Positions 33,815 through 43,106 of a DNA stretch of 64,000 nucleotides are shown here, one piece after another. The notes below the pieces were generated by a model, which saw nothing but the letters and a program-made list of their open reading frames with translations, had not been told where the DNA came from and made no database searches. The translations under genes and the position numbers were made by a program. Numbering within the stretch: position 1 is the stretch's first letter; the number at the start of each line of letters is the position of its first letter. The DNA lies in the NCBI GenBank assembly GCA_945882415.1, contig CAMCWC010000005.1:124001-188000 (forward strand). Direction: 5' to 3'. The stretch is from Chthonomonas calidirosea. Lineage in GTDB: Bacteria > Armatimonadota > Fimbriimonadia > Fimbriimonadales > Fimbriimonadaceae.

Positions 33815-35224
33815 TTACTCGCTCGCGTACAGGTAGTACTCGTATGGGTGTGGTCGGAGGTCGACCGCATCGCATTCGTGCTCAAGCTTGTACTCGATGT
33901 AGCTCTCGATGAGCTCCTTCGAGAAGACGTCGCCACGGAGCAAGAACTCGTGGTCGTTCGCCAACGCGGTGAGGGTTGCTCGGAGGGAGCCTGGAGTCTG
34001 TTCGATGCCGGCCTTTTCGAGCGGTGGCAGTTCGTACAGGTCCTTGTCGATTGGCTTCGGTGGCTCAATCTTGTTCATGATTCCGTCGAGGCCAGCCATC
34101 AACAGCGCCGCGAACGTCAAGTACGGGTTGGCCATTGGGTCTGGAGCGCGGAACTCGATTCGCTTCGCCTTTGGCGACTTGCTGACCATCGGGATTCGAA
34201 CGCAGGCCGATCGGTTTCGAGCCGAGTAGATCAAGTTGATCGGAGCTTCGTAGCCTGGAACCAGTCGTCGGTACGAGTTGGTGGTTGGAGCAGCAAAGGC
34301 AAGCAGCGCTGGAGCGTGCTTGAGGATGCCGCCGATGTACCATCGCGCGTTGTCGCTGAGGCCAGCGTAGCCAGCTTCGTCGTAGAAGGTCGGGTCTCCG
34401 TTCTTCCAGATCGACTGGTGGCAGTGCATACCGGAACCGTTGTCTCCGAAGAGCGGCTTTGGCATGAAGGTCGCGAAGAAGCCCTGCTGGTAGGCAGTGT
34501 TCTTAACCACGTACTTGTACTTCATGACCTGGTCGGCCATCTTCACAAGGGTGTCGAACCGCATGTCAATTTCGCACTGACCGGCAGTGGCGACTTCGTG
34601 ATGGTGCATTTCGACGTTGATGCCAACGTCCTGCATCTTGAGCGCCATGAGCGATCGCAGGTCCTGAAGCTTATCGACCGGCGCGCAAGGGAAGTAGCCA
34701 CCCTTTGGCTTAATCGTGTAACCGGTGCCGCTTTCCGAACCGCTATTCCAGTGAGCTTCGTCCGATTCGATCTTGACGAAGGTGTCTTCTGGCTTGGTCG
34801 AGTAGCGAAGGCTGTCGAAAACGAAGAACTCAGCTTCTGGTCCGAAGTAGACCGTGTCGCCGATTCCGGTGGACTTCAGGTACTGCTCGGCCTTAATGGC
34901 GGTGAAGCGTGGGTCCTTTCCGTATGGCTGTCGGGTGAGCGGGTCTTCGATGTTGCAGATGACGACCGCAGTCGGAGCATCTGTGAACGGGTCCATGAAC
35001 AGGGTCGATGGATCTGGGATCAGCAGCATGTCCGACTCGTTGATGGCCTGGAAGCCGCGGATGCTCGAGCCGTCGAAGGCGAGGCCGTCTTCGAACTTGT
35101 CGTGATCGAAGTGGTCCACCGGAACGGTGAAGTGCTGCCACGTTCCGAGCAGGTCGGTAAACCGAATCTCAACGAACTGGGCGTCGTTTTCTTGAATGTA
35201 ACTCAGGGCGTCTGATGGCGTCAT
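33815..35224 (-). CDS. glnA: Glutamine synthetase, type I
   Basis: A 469-residue GlnA that makes glutamine from glutamate, ammonia and ATP as a dodecamer. Typical parts are FDGSSIRGFQAINESDM, FGPEAEFFVFD, NVEMHHHEVATAGQCEIDM, MHCHQSIWKNGDPTF, APTTNSYRRLVPGYEAPINL, ARNRSACVRIP and EFRAPDPMANPYL. Tyr in DLYELPP near 397 sits at the adenylylation site of the GSI-beta type, so control by adenylylation is plausible. The gene has its own promoter-like region and a good GGAG before ATG. Confidence 0.98.
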   Translation of the reverse strand: MTPSDALSYIQENDAQFVEIRFTDLLGTWQHFTVPVDHFDHDKFEDGLAFDGSSIRGFQAINESDMLLIPDPSTLFMDPFTDAPTAVVICNIEDPLTRQPYGKDPRFTAIKAEQYLKSTGIGDTVYFGPEAEFFVFDSLRYSTKPEDTFVKIESDEAHWNSGSESGTGYTIKPKGGYFPCAPVDKLQDLRSLMALKMQDVGINVEMHHHEVATAGQCEIDMRFDTLVKMADQVMKYKYVVKNTAYQQGFFATFMPKPLFGDNGSGMHCHQSIWKNGDPTFYDEAGYAGLSDNARWYIGGILKHAPALLAFAAPTTNSYRRLVPGYEAPINLIYSARNRSACVRIPMVSKSPKAKRIEFRAPDPMANPYLTFAALLMAGLDGIMNKIEPPKPIDKDLYELPPLEKAGIEQTPGSLRATLTALANDHEFLLRGDVFSKELIESYIEYKLEHECDAVDLRPHPYEYYLYASE

Positions 35225-35299
35225 TGTTGCTCCAAATAGATGCCCCGACGCAGGTCGAGGCAGATACCCGCTCGCCTACACTGCCGAACGATTACGAGG

Positions 35300-35328
35300 A
35301 TTATCCTCAATTATTTGAAATCATGCAA
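35300..35328 (-). promoter_or_regulatory. Predicted sigma-70-type promoter of glnA
   Basis: On the minus strand TTGCAT (35323-35328) is followed after exactly 17 bases by GATAAT (35300-35305), which would start a transcript about 70 bases before the glnA ATG. Confidence 0.65.
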
Positions 35329-35365
35329 AGACAAAGTTTCAGGCACCCTAATTACCGTTCGGTTT

Positions 35366-36373
35366 TCAGCCTTGTTGAAGCTGTTTCTTGAATTCTGCGT
35401 GCGCCTTTCGGGGTGTTCCGTCTGCTTTGCGGAGTCCGAGCGTGCCTAAGAACGCACGGAATCGAGGATCGTCGGAGCCGTAGTACTTCGCGTAAACATC
35501 CAGCAAGTCGCGATTGAAGTCGACCTGAATGAAGTACGCCGCCATCTCAATCTGGTTCTTGTGCTTGCGAAGGAGGTCGAAGACCGTAGTCACGAACTTC
35601 GCCTGAATGTCCTCGCTGCTGGAGAGCGTTTCAGAGGCTGGTAGCCCGATTTCTTGGAGGGCGAGCTTGCGGCTGCCCGCGAAGATGAGCATCGTGCTGA
35701 AGTTCTTTGGGACCTCCGTCAGCGGTTGCGGGCTGAAGTCCGGCTTGGTCGCATAGTAGGTCATGAAAACGACGTCGCTGCCGTTCTGGAGCTTTTCGAT
35801 CAAGGGACGATTCTGCTGCAGCCCCTCGAAGGTTGTGGTCACGCCACATTTCATATCCGGCGCGCTCTCCTTTAGAACGGCGCGTCCGGCGGCGAGGAAA
35901 TCCAAGTAGGCGGGCACTTCTTCCGGGTGAGCGGTCAGATACACATCGACTTCGTTGCCAAGACTGATTGCCTTGACCTTGTTGTTGAACCTAGAGAGCA
36001 GGTTTCGGAGGAGGGTGGCGAACCGCTCTTTGACTTCTGGCGAATTCAACGCTTGACCCTTCAGGTCCTCGGGAAGGATTTTGTTGGTGGTGTCGAGAAC
36101 CTTGATCGTGACGTATGCATCGCCACCCACAAATTTTGCGATTCCGATAGAGTCATCGGCCTTCTTGAGATCGAATGCTCCGGGCGTTGGCTCTAGTTCG
36201 TTCCAGCTGTACGAAACGGTGCTCGCAGTGAGCCCGAAGCGGATTTGCTCGCGAGCACTGTCGAGGAAGTCCTCTTCTCTGGCGCTCTCCTTCACGTTCA
36301 GCGCAAGGCCGATGGGCGGAAGGGAAGATGGGGTCTGGACGAGAAGCGAGCCAAGGAGCAACGATGCAAGCAT
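35366..36373 (-). CDS. Secreted glycoside-hydrolase-like TIM-barrel protein
   Basis: A 335-residue precursor with a signal peptide (MLASLLLGSLLVQ). It resembles clan A glycosidases: TVSYSWNELEPTPGAFDLKK near the first strands, IKVLDTTNK, then ISLGNEVDVYL with a Glu at the usual acid/base place, and KLALQEIGLPASE with a Glu at the nucleophile place. The exact family and substrate are not clear. It lies downstream of the acyl-CoA dehydrogenase in the same direction, with a 50-base gap. Confidence 0.7.
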   Translation of the reverse strand: MLASLLLGSLLVQTPSSLPPIGLALNVKESAREEDFLDSAREQIRFGLTASTVSYSWNELEPTPGAFDLKKADDSIGIAKFVGGDAYVTIKVLDTTNKILPEDLKGQALNSPEVKERFATLLRNLLSRFNNKVKAISLGNEVDVYLTAHPEEVPAYLDFLAAGRAVLKESAPDMKCGVTTTFEGLQQNRPLIEKLQNGSDVVFMTYYATKPDFSPQPLTEVPKNFSTMLIFAGSRKLALQEIGLPASETLSSSEDIQAKFVTTVFDLLRKHKNQIEMAAYFIQVDFNRDLLDVYAKYYGSDDPRFRAFLGTLGLRKADGTPRKAHAEFKKQLQQG

Positions 36374-36423
36374 GCGTCTAGTCTAAGGGCTCGCTTCGTT
36401 GCGCTTTGGCAAAAGGTCCCAAT

Positions 36424-37896
36424 TTAAACCGCGGACCACGGACGGCCACGCTCAAGCGTAGCCGCGCCGATGGCCTCGACGTCCGGTTCTGGGAAGTCGA
36501 TGTCTCCATCGCCTTTGATCCGTGAGTTCGCCAAGATGCGCTTGGGTGCTAGGATCTCGGTTAGAACTTCATGCAATGGAGCGAGTGAAGGGTATCGCTC
36601 GCTTCTCAACCTTGCGGATTCGAGGATGAAGTCGTACATGGCAAGATCAGCCGCGGCGGCTTGCTCGGTTTGGCGCTCGAAAGGAGGAATGACGCCTTCC
36701 TTCGCCAGGCGTCCGGCGATGAAAAGACGATTGATCTCGTTCGTTCCTTCGTAAATTCGGCTCACGCGGGCGTCGCGGTACACGCGGGCGATGGGGAACT
36801 CTTCGGTGAAGCCATAGCCTCCATAGACCTGAAGTGCTTCGTCGACGATCTCGGACTCGGCTTCCGTGCTGAAGACCTTGACCATCGCGCACTGGATGGC
36901 GTACTTCTCCGCGGCTTTCCGGTTGCCATCGATGGTTCCGCCGGTTTCAGCAAAGGCATCGTCGATCAACGCGCCAACTCGATAGATCGCGCTTTCGGCG
37001 CCATAGAACAGCGCCGCCATGCGGGCGAACTTTTCTTGGATCATCCCGAAGGAAGCCAAAGATTGGCCGAACTGCTTTCGGTTCTTGGCGTATTCGGCGG
37101 CAATCTCGATGGCGTAACGAGCGGGGCCAATGCTCATGCTGGCCAGCTTGAAGCGGCCAATATTGAGGGCGTTGAAAGCGACTTGGTGGCCCTTGCCTTC
37201 TTCGTGGAGAAGGTTCTCGGCTGGGATCCAAGCATCGTTCAGAGTGACCCGGGCAGTGCTGGATCCTTTGAGACCCATCTTGTACTCTTCGCGCTCGACC
37301 GCTAGTCCGTCGGTGTTTCGCGGAACCAGGAAGGCGGAGAACTTTTCGCCGTCCACCTTGGCCATAACGAGGAAGACATCGGCCCATTGGGCGTTGCTGA
37401 TCCACATCTTCGTGCCGGTCAGCGAATAGCCTCCATTTTGAGGAATAGCTTTTGTGGTGGCGCTTAGGGCGTCGGAGCCGCTGTTGGGTTCGCTCAGACA
37501 GTAGGCGCCGATCTGCTCACCCATTGCGAGGGCAGGGAGCCATTGGGCCTTCTGGGCGTCCGTTCCGAAGAGGGACAGGCCGACTTGGCTGATGCCGCTG
37601 GTGATGCCGTAAGTGACGCTAAACGAACCATTGAGGCTGAGCATTTCCAGCATTCGGGCAGCGAGATTCTTGCTCTGTCCGAGTCCGCCGTAGGCATCGG
37701 CGGTGTCGATGCCGCATAGTCCAAGTTGCCCGGCTTCGCGGATCAGCCGCGGCATCAGGCCGGGTTCCTGATGGTCGATGGCCTCAGCGCGCGGGACGAC
37801 TTCTTCGCGAGAGAACCGTTCGGCGGTCTCGATCATCAGGGCATCGTCGCCAATGAAGTCTTCAGGAGCAAAATGCGACGTCGGCGTCATGTCCAT
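36424..37896 (-). CDS. Acyl-CoA dehydrogenase with extended C-terminus
   Basis: A 490-residue FAD enzyme for the first step of fatty acyl-CoA oxidation. Markers are GAYCLSEPNSGSDALSATTK, SLTGTKMWISNAQWADVFLV, IAAEYAKNRKQFGQSLASFG, EALQVYGGYGFTEEFP and the catalytic Glu in RVSRIYEGTNEINR. Most short and medium acyl-CoA dehydrogenases are about 380 residues; this one has roughly 75 extra residues at the end, as in long-chain FadE types, but shorter. No electron-transfer flavoprotein genes are nearby. Confidence 0.95.
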   Translation of the reverse strand: MDMTPTSHFAPEDFIGDDALMIETAERFSREEVVPRAEAIDHQEPGLMPRLIREAGQLGLCGIDTADAYGGLGQSKNLAARMLEMLSLNGSFSVTYGITSGISQVGLSLFGTDAQKAQWLPALAMGEQIGAYCLSEPNSGSDALSATTKAIPQNGGYSLTGTKMWISNAQWADVFLVMAKVDGEKFSAFLVPRNTDGLAVEREEYKMGLKGSSTARVTLNDAWIPAENLLHEEGKGHQVAFNALNIGRFKLASMSIGPARYAIEIAAEYAKNRKQFGQSLASFGMIQEKFARMAALFYGAESAIYRVGALIDDAFAETGGTIDGNRKAAEKYAIQCAMVKVFSTEAESEIVDEALQVYGGYGFTEEFPIARVYRDARVSRIYEGTNEINRLFIAGRLAKEGVIPPFERQTEQAAAADLAMYDFILESARLRSERYPSLAPLHEVLTEILAPKRILANSRIKGDGDIDFPEPDVEAIGAATLERGRPWSAV

Positions 37897-37929
37897 ATTA
37901 TGGTTCGCGGCGGTACCCTATAGGCGCTG

Positions 37930-38005
<76 letters not shown>

Positions 38006-38167
38006 TCTCGTGGTAACGCGGAAAATTTATTTATAAATCCTCCCGACTTAGAGCGCATTGATAAATTTTCGGTTTTCGGCGGTTGGCTCACATCTATTCC
38101 CGTCGCGACGGCGCAAATGTCAACCTAGATAATTCCGGACCCGAGGTCTCGAGCCGGGAGCTAACGG

Positions 38168-39142
38168 TCACTTCGTGAGGCGGATTCGGCTCAGCGGGAA
38201 CCAGATGGCTTCGGCTCGGCCGACGATTTCTGACTCTGGCACGATGCCCCAGCCGCGGCCGTCGAAGGAGTAATTTCGGTTATCGCCCATGAAGAGGTAA
38301 TAGCCCGTTGGCAACTTCTCTGCGGGGGAATCCTTAAGTCGCTTCGCTTCTTCAACATCCGGAATGACGTAGGCACCGGCAACGGCATAAGCCGGACCTT
38401 CGGACCAAGACTTCGACATCGGGATCGCTGCGTTGGCGTCGAACTCGGTGTAGTTAAACGGAATGATTTTGTCGCCGCGCTTTACAAGTTTGAAACTGGC
38501 TCTGGTCCGCTCGGCGATCTGCTCTGGAGTCAAGGTGACGTAGTTGTTTTCACAACCGCGTCGATCTGGACAATCGGTCAGATTCTTGTGCGGTTCCTCG
38601 ACCTCTTTCCCATTGCGGTAAAGAACGCCTTCTCTAAGCTCGACCACGTCGCCTGGCACGCCGACGCATCGCTTGATGTAGTCGACCTTCGGCTGACCGT
38701 CCTCATAGAGCTGCGAGGCTTGCAGTGCTTCCACCGGCGGTCGGAAGACAACAATATCGCCGACCTTCGGCTTTGAGAACCGATACACCGCTTTGTTCAG
38801 CACGATCAGGTCGTTCACATACAGGGTCGGCCACATGGATCCAGAAGGGATGACAAAGGCTTGCAGCGCGAAGGGCCGGATGAGCATGAACACAAACACG
38901 CCGGCATAGATGACGGCGTCGAAGAACTCGTTAAGGAACTTCGCGATCTTGTAGATAAAACCGCGTTTGTGGATTTCGGTCTTTGCGAGTATCGGGTACG
39001 CGGCTAACCGAAGAATGGTTAGGGCCAGCGATAGGTAGAAGATCTCGCTGAGCGGAGTTCGGGCGACTTTGTCGATGAACTCACGGGAACCAATGGCTTG
39101 AGCCAGCAGGCACGACGGATCGAAGTACATCAGCTGGCTCAT
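38168..39142 (-). CDS. lepB: Signal peptidase I
   Basis: A 324-residue membrane peptidase that removes signal peptides. Two hydrophobic helices precede the catalytic part (LSEIFYLSLALTILRLAAYP, VIYAGVFVFMLIRPFALQAF). Ser is in FVIPSGSMWPTL, Lys in VDYIKRCVGVPGDVV, and the C-terminal box is GYYLFMGDNRNYSFDGRGWG. An inserted region with several acidic and cysteine residues (NLTDCPDRRGCENNY) lies between the boxes. I start at the ATG at 39142, which lies 22 bases after the rplS stop. Confidence 0.95.
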   Translation of the reverse strand: MSQLMYFDPSCLLAQAIGSREFIDKVARTPLSEIFYLSLALTILRLAAYPILAKTEIHKRGFIYKIAKFLNEFFDAVIYAGVFVFMLIRPFALQAFVIPSGSMWPTLYVNDLIVLNKAVYRFSKPKVGDIVVFRPPVEALQASQLYEDGQPKVDYIKRCVGVPGDVVELREGVLYRNGKEVEEPHKNLTDCPDRRGCENNYVTLTPEQIAERTRASFKLVKRGDKIIPFNYTEFDANAAIPMSKSWSEGPAYAVAGAYVIPDVEEAKRLKDSPAEKLPTGYYLFMGDNRNYSFDGRGWGIVPESEIVGRAEAIWFPLSRIRLTK

Positions 39143-39164
39143 AGGTTCTATGTAGGAGTTGGGA

Positions 39165-39515
39165 TCAGCGCTTTTCGCGGATTCGAGCGTCCTTACCAAC
39201 CTTATCTCGGAGGTAGTAAAGCTTGGCTCGTCGAACGCGACCACGTCGGGTCACTTCAAACTTTGCAACGTTTGGCGAGTGGAGAGGGAAGGTTCGTTCC
39301 ACGCCAACGCTGTTGGAAATCTTGCGAAGGGTAATCGTTTCGGCGATTCCTCCGTTCTTGATGGCAATGACCGTGCCTTCGAAGAGCTGGATTCGCTCTT
39401 TGCCGCCTTCACGTACCTTTACGGAGGCCTTTACGGTGTCGCCAGGCCAAATCTTTGGCAAATCCGTCTTCAAGTACGGCTGGGCGACGGTGTTCAAAAT
39501 CGCTTGCTTTGACAT
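39165..39515 (-). CDS. rplS: Large ribosomal subunit protein bL19
   Basis: A 116-residue L19 at the 30S-50S interface. Clear segments are [56 protein letters not shown] and the basic [25 protein letters not shown] lies before the ATG. The order trmD-rplS-lepB is common in bacteria. Confidence 0.98.
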   Translation of the reverse strand: MSKQAILNTVAQPYLKTDLPKIWPGDTVKASVKVREGGKERIQLFEGTVIAIKNGGIAETITLRKISNSVGVERTFPLHSPNVAKFEVTRRGRVRRAKLYYLRDKVGKDARIREKR

Positions 39516-39664
39516 ATCTGTTCCTTCCTTTTCGTTAAGCTCATCTCAGGTTTGAACCTAGAGGTGGCCCGGTAGAGCGCTGAACGCTCCCATCGAGTCC
39601 AGCGGCGCCAGGAAGAGGCGCATGAACGCAAGAAGCAAGTATGACACATCACCTCTGGGCTTCT
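39516..39664 (-). other. 149-base gap between trmD and rplS, possible rplS leader
   Basis: It holds the hairpin GAGCG-CTGAA-CGCTC (39575-39589) and a long-range match of AGAGGTG with CACCTCT that could close a larger leader structure. No terminator with a T run is seen. Regulation of L19 by such a leader is speculative. Confidence 0.4.
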
Positions 39665-40387
39665 CTACGTTTTGTCCGGGGATGAGATGAGTTTTACGTC
39701 CTCCGCACTCAGTTCGGCTTTTGCCAAGAGATCAGGTCGATTCTGAAGCGTAATCCGCAGAGCTTGCTGCCTGCGCCACTTGATGATCTCTCGATGATTT
39801 CCGCTCCGGAGCACCGGTGGTACTTCGATGCCGCGCCAGGTTTCCGGCTTGGTGTAGTTCGGAGCACTCAGCAATCCGTCGGAATGAGAGTCTGCCGAAA
39901 GGCTGTTCGAATCTCCAAGCACGCCGGGAAGATTTCTGACAATTGCATCCGCCATCACCATCGCGGCTAGTTCACCGCTGGTGAGAATGTAATCGCCGAT
40001 GCTGAACCGCTCCGCGTTCAGATACTCGGCGGCACGGTCGTCAATGCCCTCATAGTGCCCGCACAGAAAGACTAGTTCAGATTCGGCGGAAAGCCGAATC
40101 GCATCGGACTGCTGGAAGCTTCTGCCGGCAGGGTCGGTCAAGATCACTTTCGGCTTGTTCCAGCCCAAGGATTCGACGGCTAACGCGACGGGCTCAGCCT
40201 TGATCAACATGCCCGGTTCACCTCCGAACGGGGTGTCATCCACCTTGTTGTTGCGGTCGTACGTGAAGTTCCGCGGGTTCACACTTTTGAGTTCGATCAG
40301 ACCCCGAGTGGCGGCACGCCCGATCATGCTCGAAGATGCCCAGGGTGTGATGTGCTCTGGGAATAGCGAAACAAACGCGATCTTCAC
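39665..40387 (-). CDS. trmD: tRNA (guanine-N1)-methyltransferase TrmD
   Basis: A 240-residue SPOUT enzyme that methylates G37 of tRNA. Typical parts are KIAFVSLFPEHITPW, DRNNKVDDTPFGGEPGML, VFLCGHYEGIDDRAAEYL, FSIGDYILTSGELAAMVMAD and the C-terminal NYTKPETWRGIEVPPVLRSG with HREIIKWRRQQAL. I start at GTG 40387 rather than the first ATG (40447), which would put 20 unrelated residues in front and overlap the previous gene. Confidence 0.96.
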   Translation of the reverse strand: MKIAFVSLFPEHITPWASSSMIGRAATRGLIELKSVNPRNFTYDRNNKVDDTPFGGEPGMLIKAEPVALAVESLGWNKPKVILTDPAGRSFQQSDAIRLSAESELVFLCGHYEGIDDRAAEYLNAERFSIGDYILTSGELAAMVMADAIVRNLPGVLGDSNSLSADSHSDGLLSAPNYTKPETWRGIEVPPVLRSGNHREIIKWRRQQALRITLQNRPDLLAKAELSAEDVKLISSPDKT

Positions 40388-40412
40388 CGAAACTGAGAGT
40401 ACCGACTGCGGC

Positions 40413-41195
40413 TCAGAAATCGGGTTTCCGTGCTTCGATGGTCGCAAAAGCGCGCCACTTGGCTTGCTGAGCGGGCGTGAGCAGCGCGAAGAAGGCTTTA
40501 AATCGGTTGGCCGCCTTTCTGGCGACTTCTTCTTCTTGCTTCAATGCGATCAGACGCTTAATGGCATCGGCAAACTGCGCCGTCAGAGCGTCGAATTCGG
40601 CGGGAGTCAGGGTTTTCTCCACCGACATTTCGTACGCGTTGTTGATTTGCGCAAACAGGCCAGCCGTCTTTTCGATGGGCGAAATTACTTCTGCCTCCGT
40701 GAGCAGCGGGCTCGCCGTAGCGATCTGGGCAAACTTCTTCTTCTGAGCAGCGTTGAGGCCAAGGTAGGTTTGCACCTCCGGAAGCCGAAGCGTTCCGACA
40801 TTTTCAAGATTGGCCAACGCTCGGGCGGCATTTCGGCGTTGCGCCGGGTTCAGGATCGAAGTCTCTAGAACGAGGCCCGGCCAGAATTCAGGGCCGATCT
40901 GCACATCGTTTTCTGGATTCTTGTACAGCACAAAGTTCGAAGTCTGGGCCGAGTGCCTAAACATGGCCGTTGACGTCGTCACCTGGAAGTTGGTGCGCAA
41001 ATCTTCAAGTTGAGTCTTCGTGAGGCGAGCAGCGATGATCACCTCAAGATTCATGACCTTGGGGTGCATTCTGAGAATGGCGTCGATCACGGGCTTCTCA
41101 GAGGGAGCAGCTGGTTTCTTTGCTCCTTGATCGGCGGATGCTGTGGCCAAAATCACGCAGGGCAGCAGCGCAGCAAAAATCGTCGATCGCATCAC
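40413..41195 (-). CDS. Secreted protein of unknown function with LTPAQ motifs
   Basis: A 260-residue protein with a signal peptide (ending ATASA). It is mostly helical, with repeats of the kind ILNPAQRRNAARAL, GLNAAQKKKFAQIA, TLTPAEFDAL and LLTPAQQAKWRAF. These recall the LTxxQ helices of periplasmic Spy/CpxP-like chaperones, though the spacing differs and I am not sure of the family. It ends 25 bases before trmD and may be co-transcribed with it. Confidence 0.6.
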   Translation of the reverse strand: MMRSTIFAALLPCVILATASADQGAKKPAAPSEKPVIDAILRMHPKVMNLEVIIAARLTKTQLEDLRTNFQVTTSTAMFRHSAQTSNFVLYKNPENDVQIGPEFWPGLVLETSILNPAQRRNAARALANLENVGTLRLPEVQTYLGLNAAQKKKFAQIATASPLLTEAEVISPIEKTAGLFAQINNAYEMSVEKTLTPAEFDALTAQFADAIKRLIALKQEEEVARKAANRFKAFFALLTPAQQAKWRAFATIEARKPDF

Positions 41196-41322
41196 GGATT
41201 AATTTATCACCTAAAGCGCAAGAAATAGTATCTCGATGCACGGTCAACGGTGATTTCTAGCAATTTCATCGGCTCGAATTCTGTTGGATGAGGGGGACTG
41301 GTAATCTTCCGTATACCGAGCT

Positions 41323-41703
41323 ATGTCCAATGTCCCTGGTGATCTAAAGTACGTCGAGTCGCATGAGTGGGTGAAAGTTGAAGGTGATGTGGTCACGATT
41401 GGAGTGACCGACTTTGCCCAAAGCGAACTCGGAGACGTTGTTTTTGTTGAGCTTCCCGAGGTTGGACGTGTTCTCCAAGTCGGTGACGTTTTTGGCCAAG
41501 TCGAATCCGTAAAGAGCGTCAGCGACCTGTACGCTCCCGTTGCTGGAGAAGTCATAGAGGCCAATCCCGCTTTGGCGGTAGACACTGCCCTAGTGAACTC
41601 CGATCCATACGGGGCCGGATTTATGCTGAAAGTACGACTTTCGAATCCAGCCGACGTGGATGCGCTCATGGACGCGGCTCGCTATCAGGCGATCGTCGGC
41701 TAA
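41323..41703 (+). CDS. gcvH: Glycine cleavage system H protein
   Basis: A 126-residue lipoyl carrier protein of the glycine cleavage complex. The lipoyl Lys is in VESVKSVSDLYAPVAGEV (about Lys64). HEWVKVEGDVVTIGVTDFAQ and GDVVFVELPEVG are also typical. The next gene, gcvPA, starts 6 bases after the stop. No glycine riboswitch is visible upstream in the 127-base gap. The nearby lipoate ligase is a likely modifying enzyme. Confidence 0.97.
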   Translation: MSNVPGDLKYVESHEWVKVEGDVVTIGVTDFAQSELGDVVFVELPEVGRVLQVGDVFGQVESVKSVSDLYAPVAGEVIEANPALAVDTALVNSDPYGAGFMLKVRLSNPADVDALMDAARYQAIVG

Positions 41704-41709
41704 TCCCAC

Positions 41710-43047
41710 ATGCCATACATTCCACACACCGAAGCCGACGTGCGCGAGATGCTCGCAACGATCGGAGCAGATTCTATCGACGAGCTTTTCCGCGAGATCC
41801 CGGATGAACTCCGCGTCAAGGTCGGCGCGCTTGCCCTGCCAAATGCTCTGGATGAGAGCCGATTGGCTTCGCACCTGAAAGAGCTGAGCGCGAAGAATGT
41901 CAACCTGGAAGACAACGTCTGCTTCCTGGGCGCTGGCATTTACGATCGCTACGTCCCGAGCACCGTCAGTGCGATCATCAGTCGCGGCGAATTCTTAACT
42001 TCGTACACCCCGTACCAGCCAGAGGCGTCGCAGGGCTATCTGCAGACGATCTACGAGTTCCAGTCCATGATTGCCGAACTTTACGGCATGGACCTCGCCA
42101 ATGCATCGATGTACGACGGCGCGACGGCGCTTGCTGAAGCCGCCATCATGGCGGTCGGCATCAAAGGGCACGACAAGGTCGCGGTCAGCCAGGCCGTGCA
42201 TCCGCATTACCGACAGGTCCTTGACACGTATTGCTGGTCGATGGGGATCGAGGTTGTTACGCTGCCAATCGAAAACGGTCTCACGACGGACTACTCGGCA
42301 GCGGCTGGAGCATCCTGCATTCTCGTTCAAAGTCCCAACTTCTTTGGTGTAATCGAGGACCTGAACGCGGCGAAACAGGCGAGCGAGACCCACGGTGCGA
42401 TGTTCATCGTGTCGGCTGATCCTGTTGGTTGCGCACTGATGAGCCCTCCAGGTGCGTACGGCGCGGATGTTGTGGTTGGCGAAGGGCAGCCAATGGGCGT
42501 CGCAATGGGTCTGGGCGGTCCGCTTGTTGGCCTCTTCTGCACCAAGAAGGAGTTCGTCCGAAGCATCCCGGGCCGTATCGTGGGACGAACCAAGGAGGCG
42601 CATGGCGATCTTCCGGGCTATGTCATGACCCTTCGAACGCGAGAGCAGGACATCCGGCGTGAAAAAGCGACTTCAAACATCTGTACAAACGAAGCTTTGA
42701 TGGCTCTCGCTTGTACTGTTCACATGAGCGCCCTTGGAAAGAATGGAATGAAAGCCGTCGCCGAGTCGAGCGTACGAAACGCGCACTATTTGATCAGCGA
42801 GCTCGCTTCCATCGGCGTGCATCGACGCCACCCGAGCGCGAAGGTCTTCTGCGAATTCGTGATTGATCTTCCAAAGAACGCGAACGAGGTCCGGGACAGC
42901 TTGCTTCAGGACGGCATTTTGGCCGGATTGCCCTTGGGCTCGTACTACGCCGATATGGAGAACTCTCTCCTTGTCGCAGTGACGGAAAAGCGAACAAAGG
43001 CCGAGATTGATCGGTTCGTATCGTCACTCAAGCACACAATCGCCTAG
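41710..43047 (+). CDS. gcvPA: Glycine decarboxylase subunit 1 (GcvPA)
   Basis: A 445-residue non-PLP-binding half of split glycine decarboxylase. It starts YIPHTEADVREMLATIGADS and contains FLGAGIYDRYVPSTVSAII, SRGEFLTSYTPYQPEASQG, YDGATALAEAAIMA and EGQPMGVAMGLGGPLVGLF. The gene forms an operon with gcvH and ends at a perfect terminator, so gcvPB is on a separate transcript. Confidence 0.97.
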   Translation: MPYIPHTEADVREMLATIGADSIDELFREIPDELRVKVGALALPNALDESRLASHLKELSAKNVNLEDNVCFLGAGIYDRYVPSTVSAIISRGEFLTSYTPYQPEASQGYLQTIYEFQSMIAELYGMDLANASMYDGATALAEAAIMAVGIKGHDKVAVSQAVHPHYRQVLDTYCWSMGIEVVTLPIENGLTTDYSAAAGASCILVQSPNFFGVIEDLNAAKQASETHGAMFIVSADPVGCALMSPPGAYGADVVVGEGQPMGVAMGLGGPLVGLFCTKKEFVRSIPGRIVGRTKEAHGDLPGYVMTLRTREQDIRREKATSNICTNEALMALACTVHMSALGKNGMKAVAESSVRNAHYLISELASIGVHRRHPSAKVFCEFVIDLPKNANEVRDSLLQDGILAGLPLGSYYADMENSLLVAVTEKRTKAEIDRFVSSLKHTIA

Positions 43048-43055
43048 TCCTAACA

Positions 43056-43100
43056 TACAAAAAAGACCTCCCCGAACTTGTCGGGGAGGTCTTTTTTGTA
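43056..43100. terminator. Bidirectional terminator between gcvPA and the M43 protease
   Basis: A perfect 20-bp inverted repeat (43056-43075 and 43081-43100), loop ACTTG, has six A at one end and six T at the other. It serves both convergent genes. It is the longest perfect hairpin in the window. Confidence 0.97.
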
Positions 43101-43106
43101 TCGGCT

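Noticed and set aside
33782-35215. Open frame of 477 codons opposite glnA
   Set aside because: It is a mirror of glnA with no protein-like motif.
41196-41322. Glycine riboswitch before gcvH
   Set aside because: I looked for the conserved aptamer segments and did not see them.
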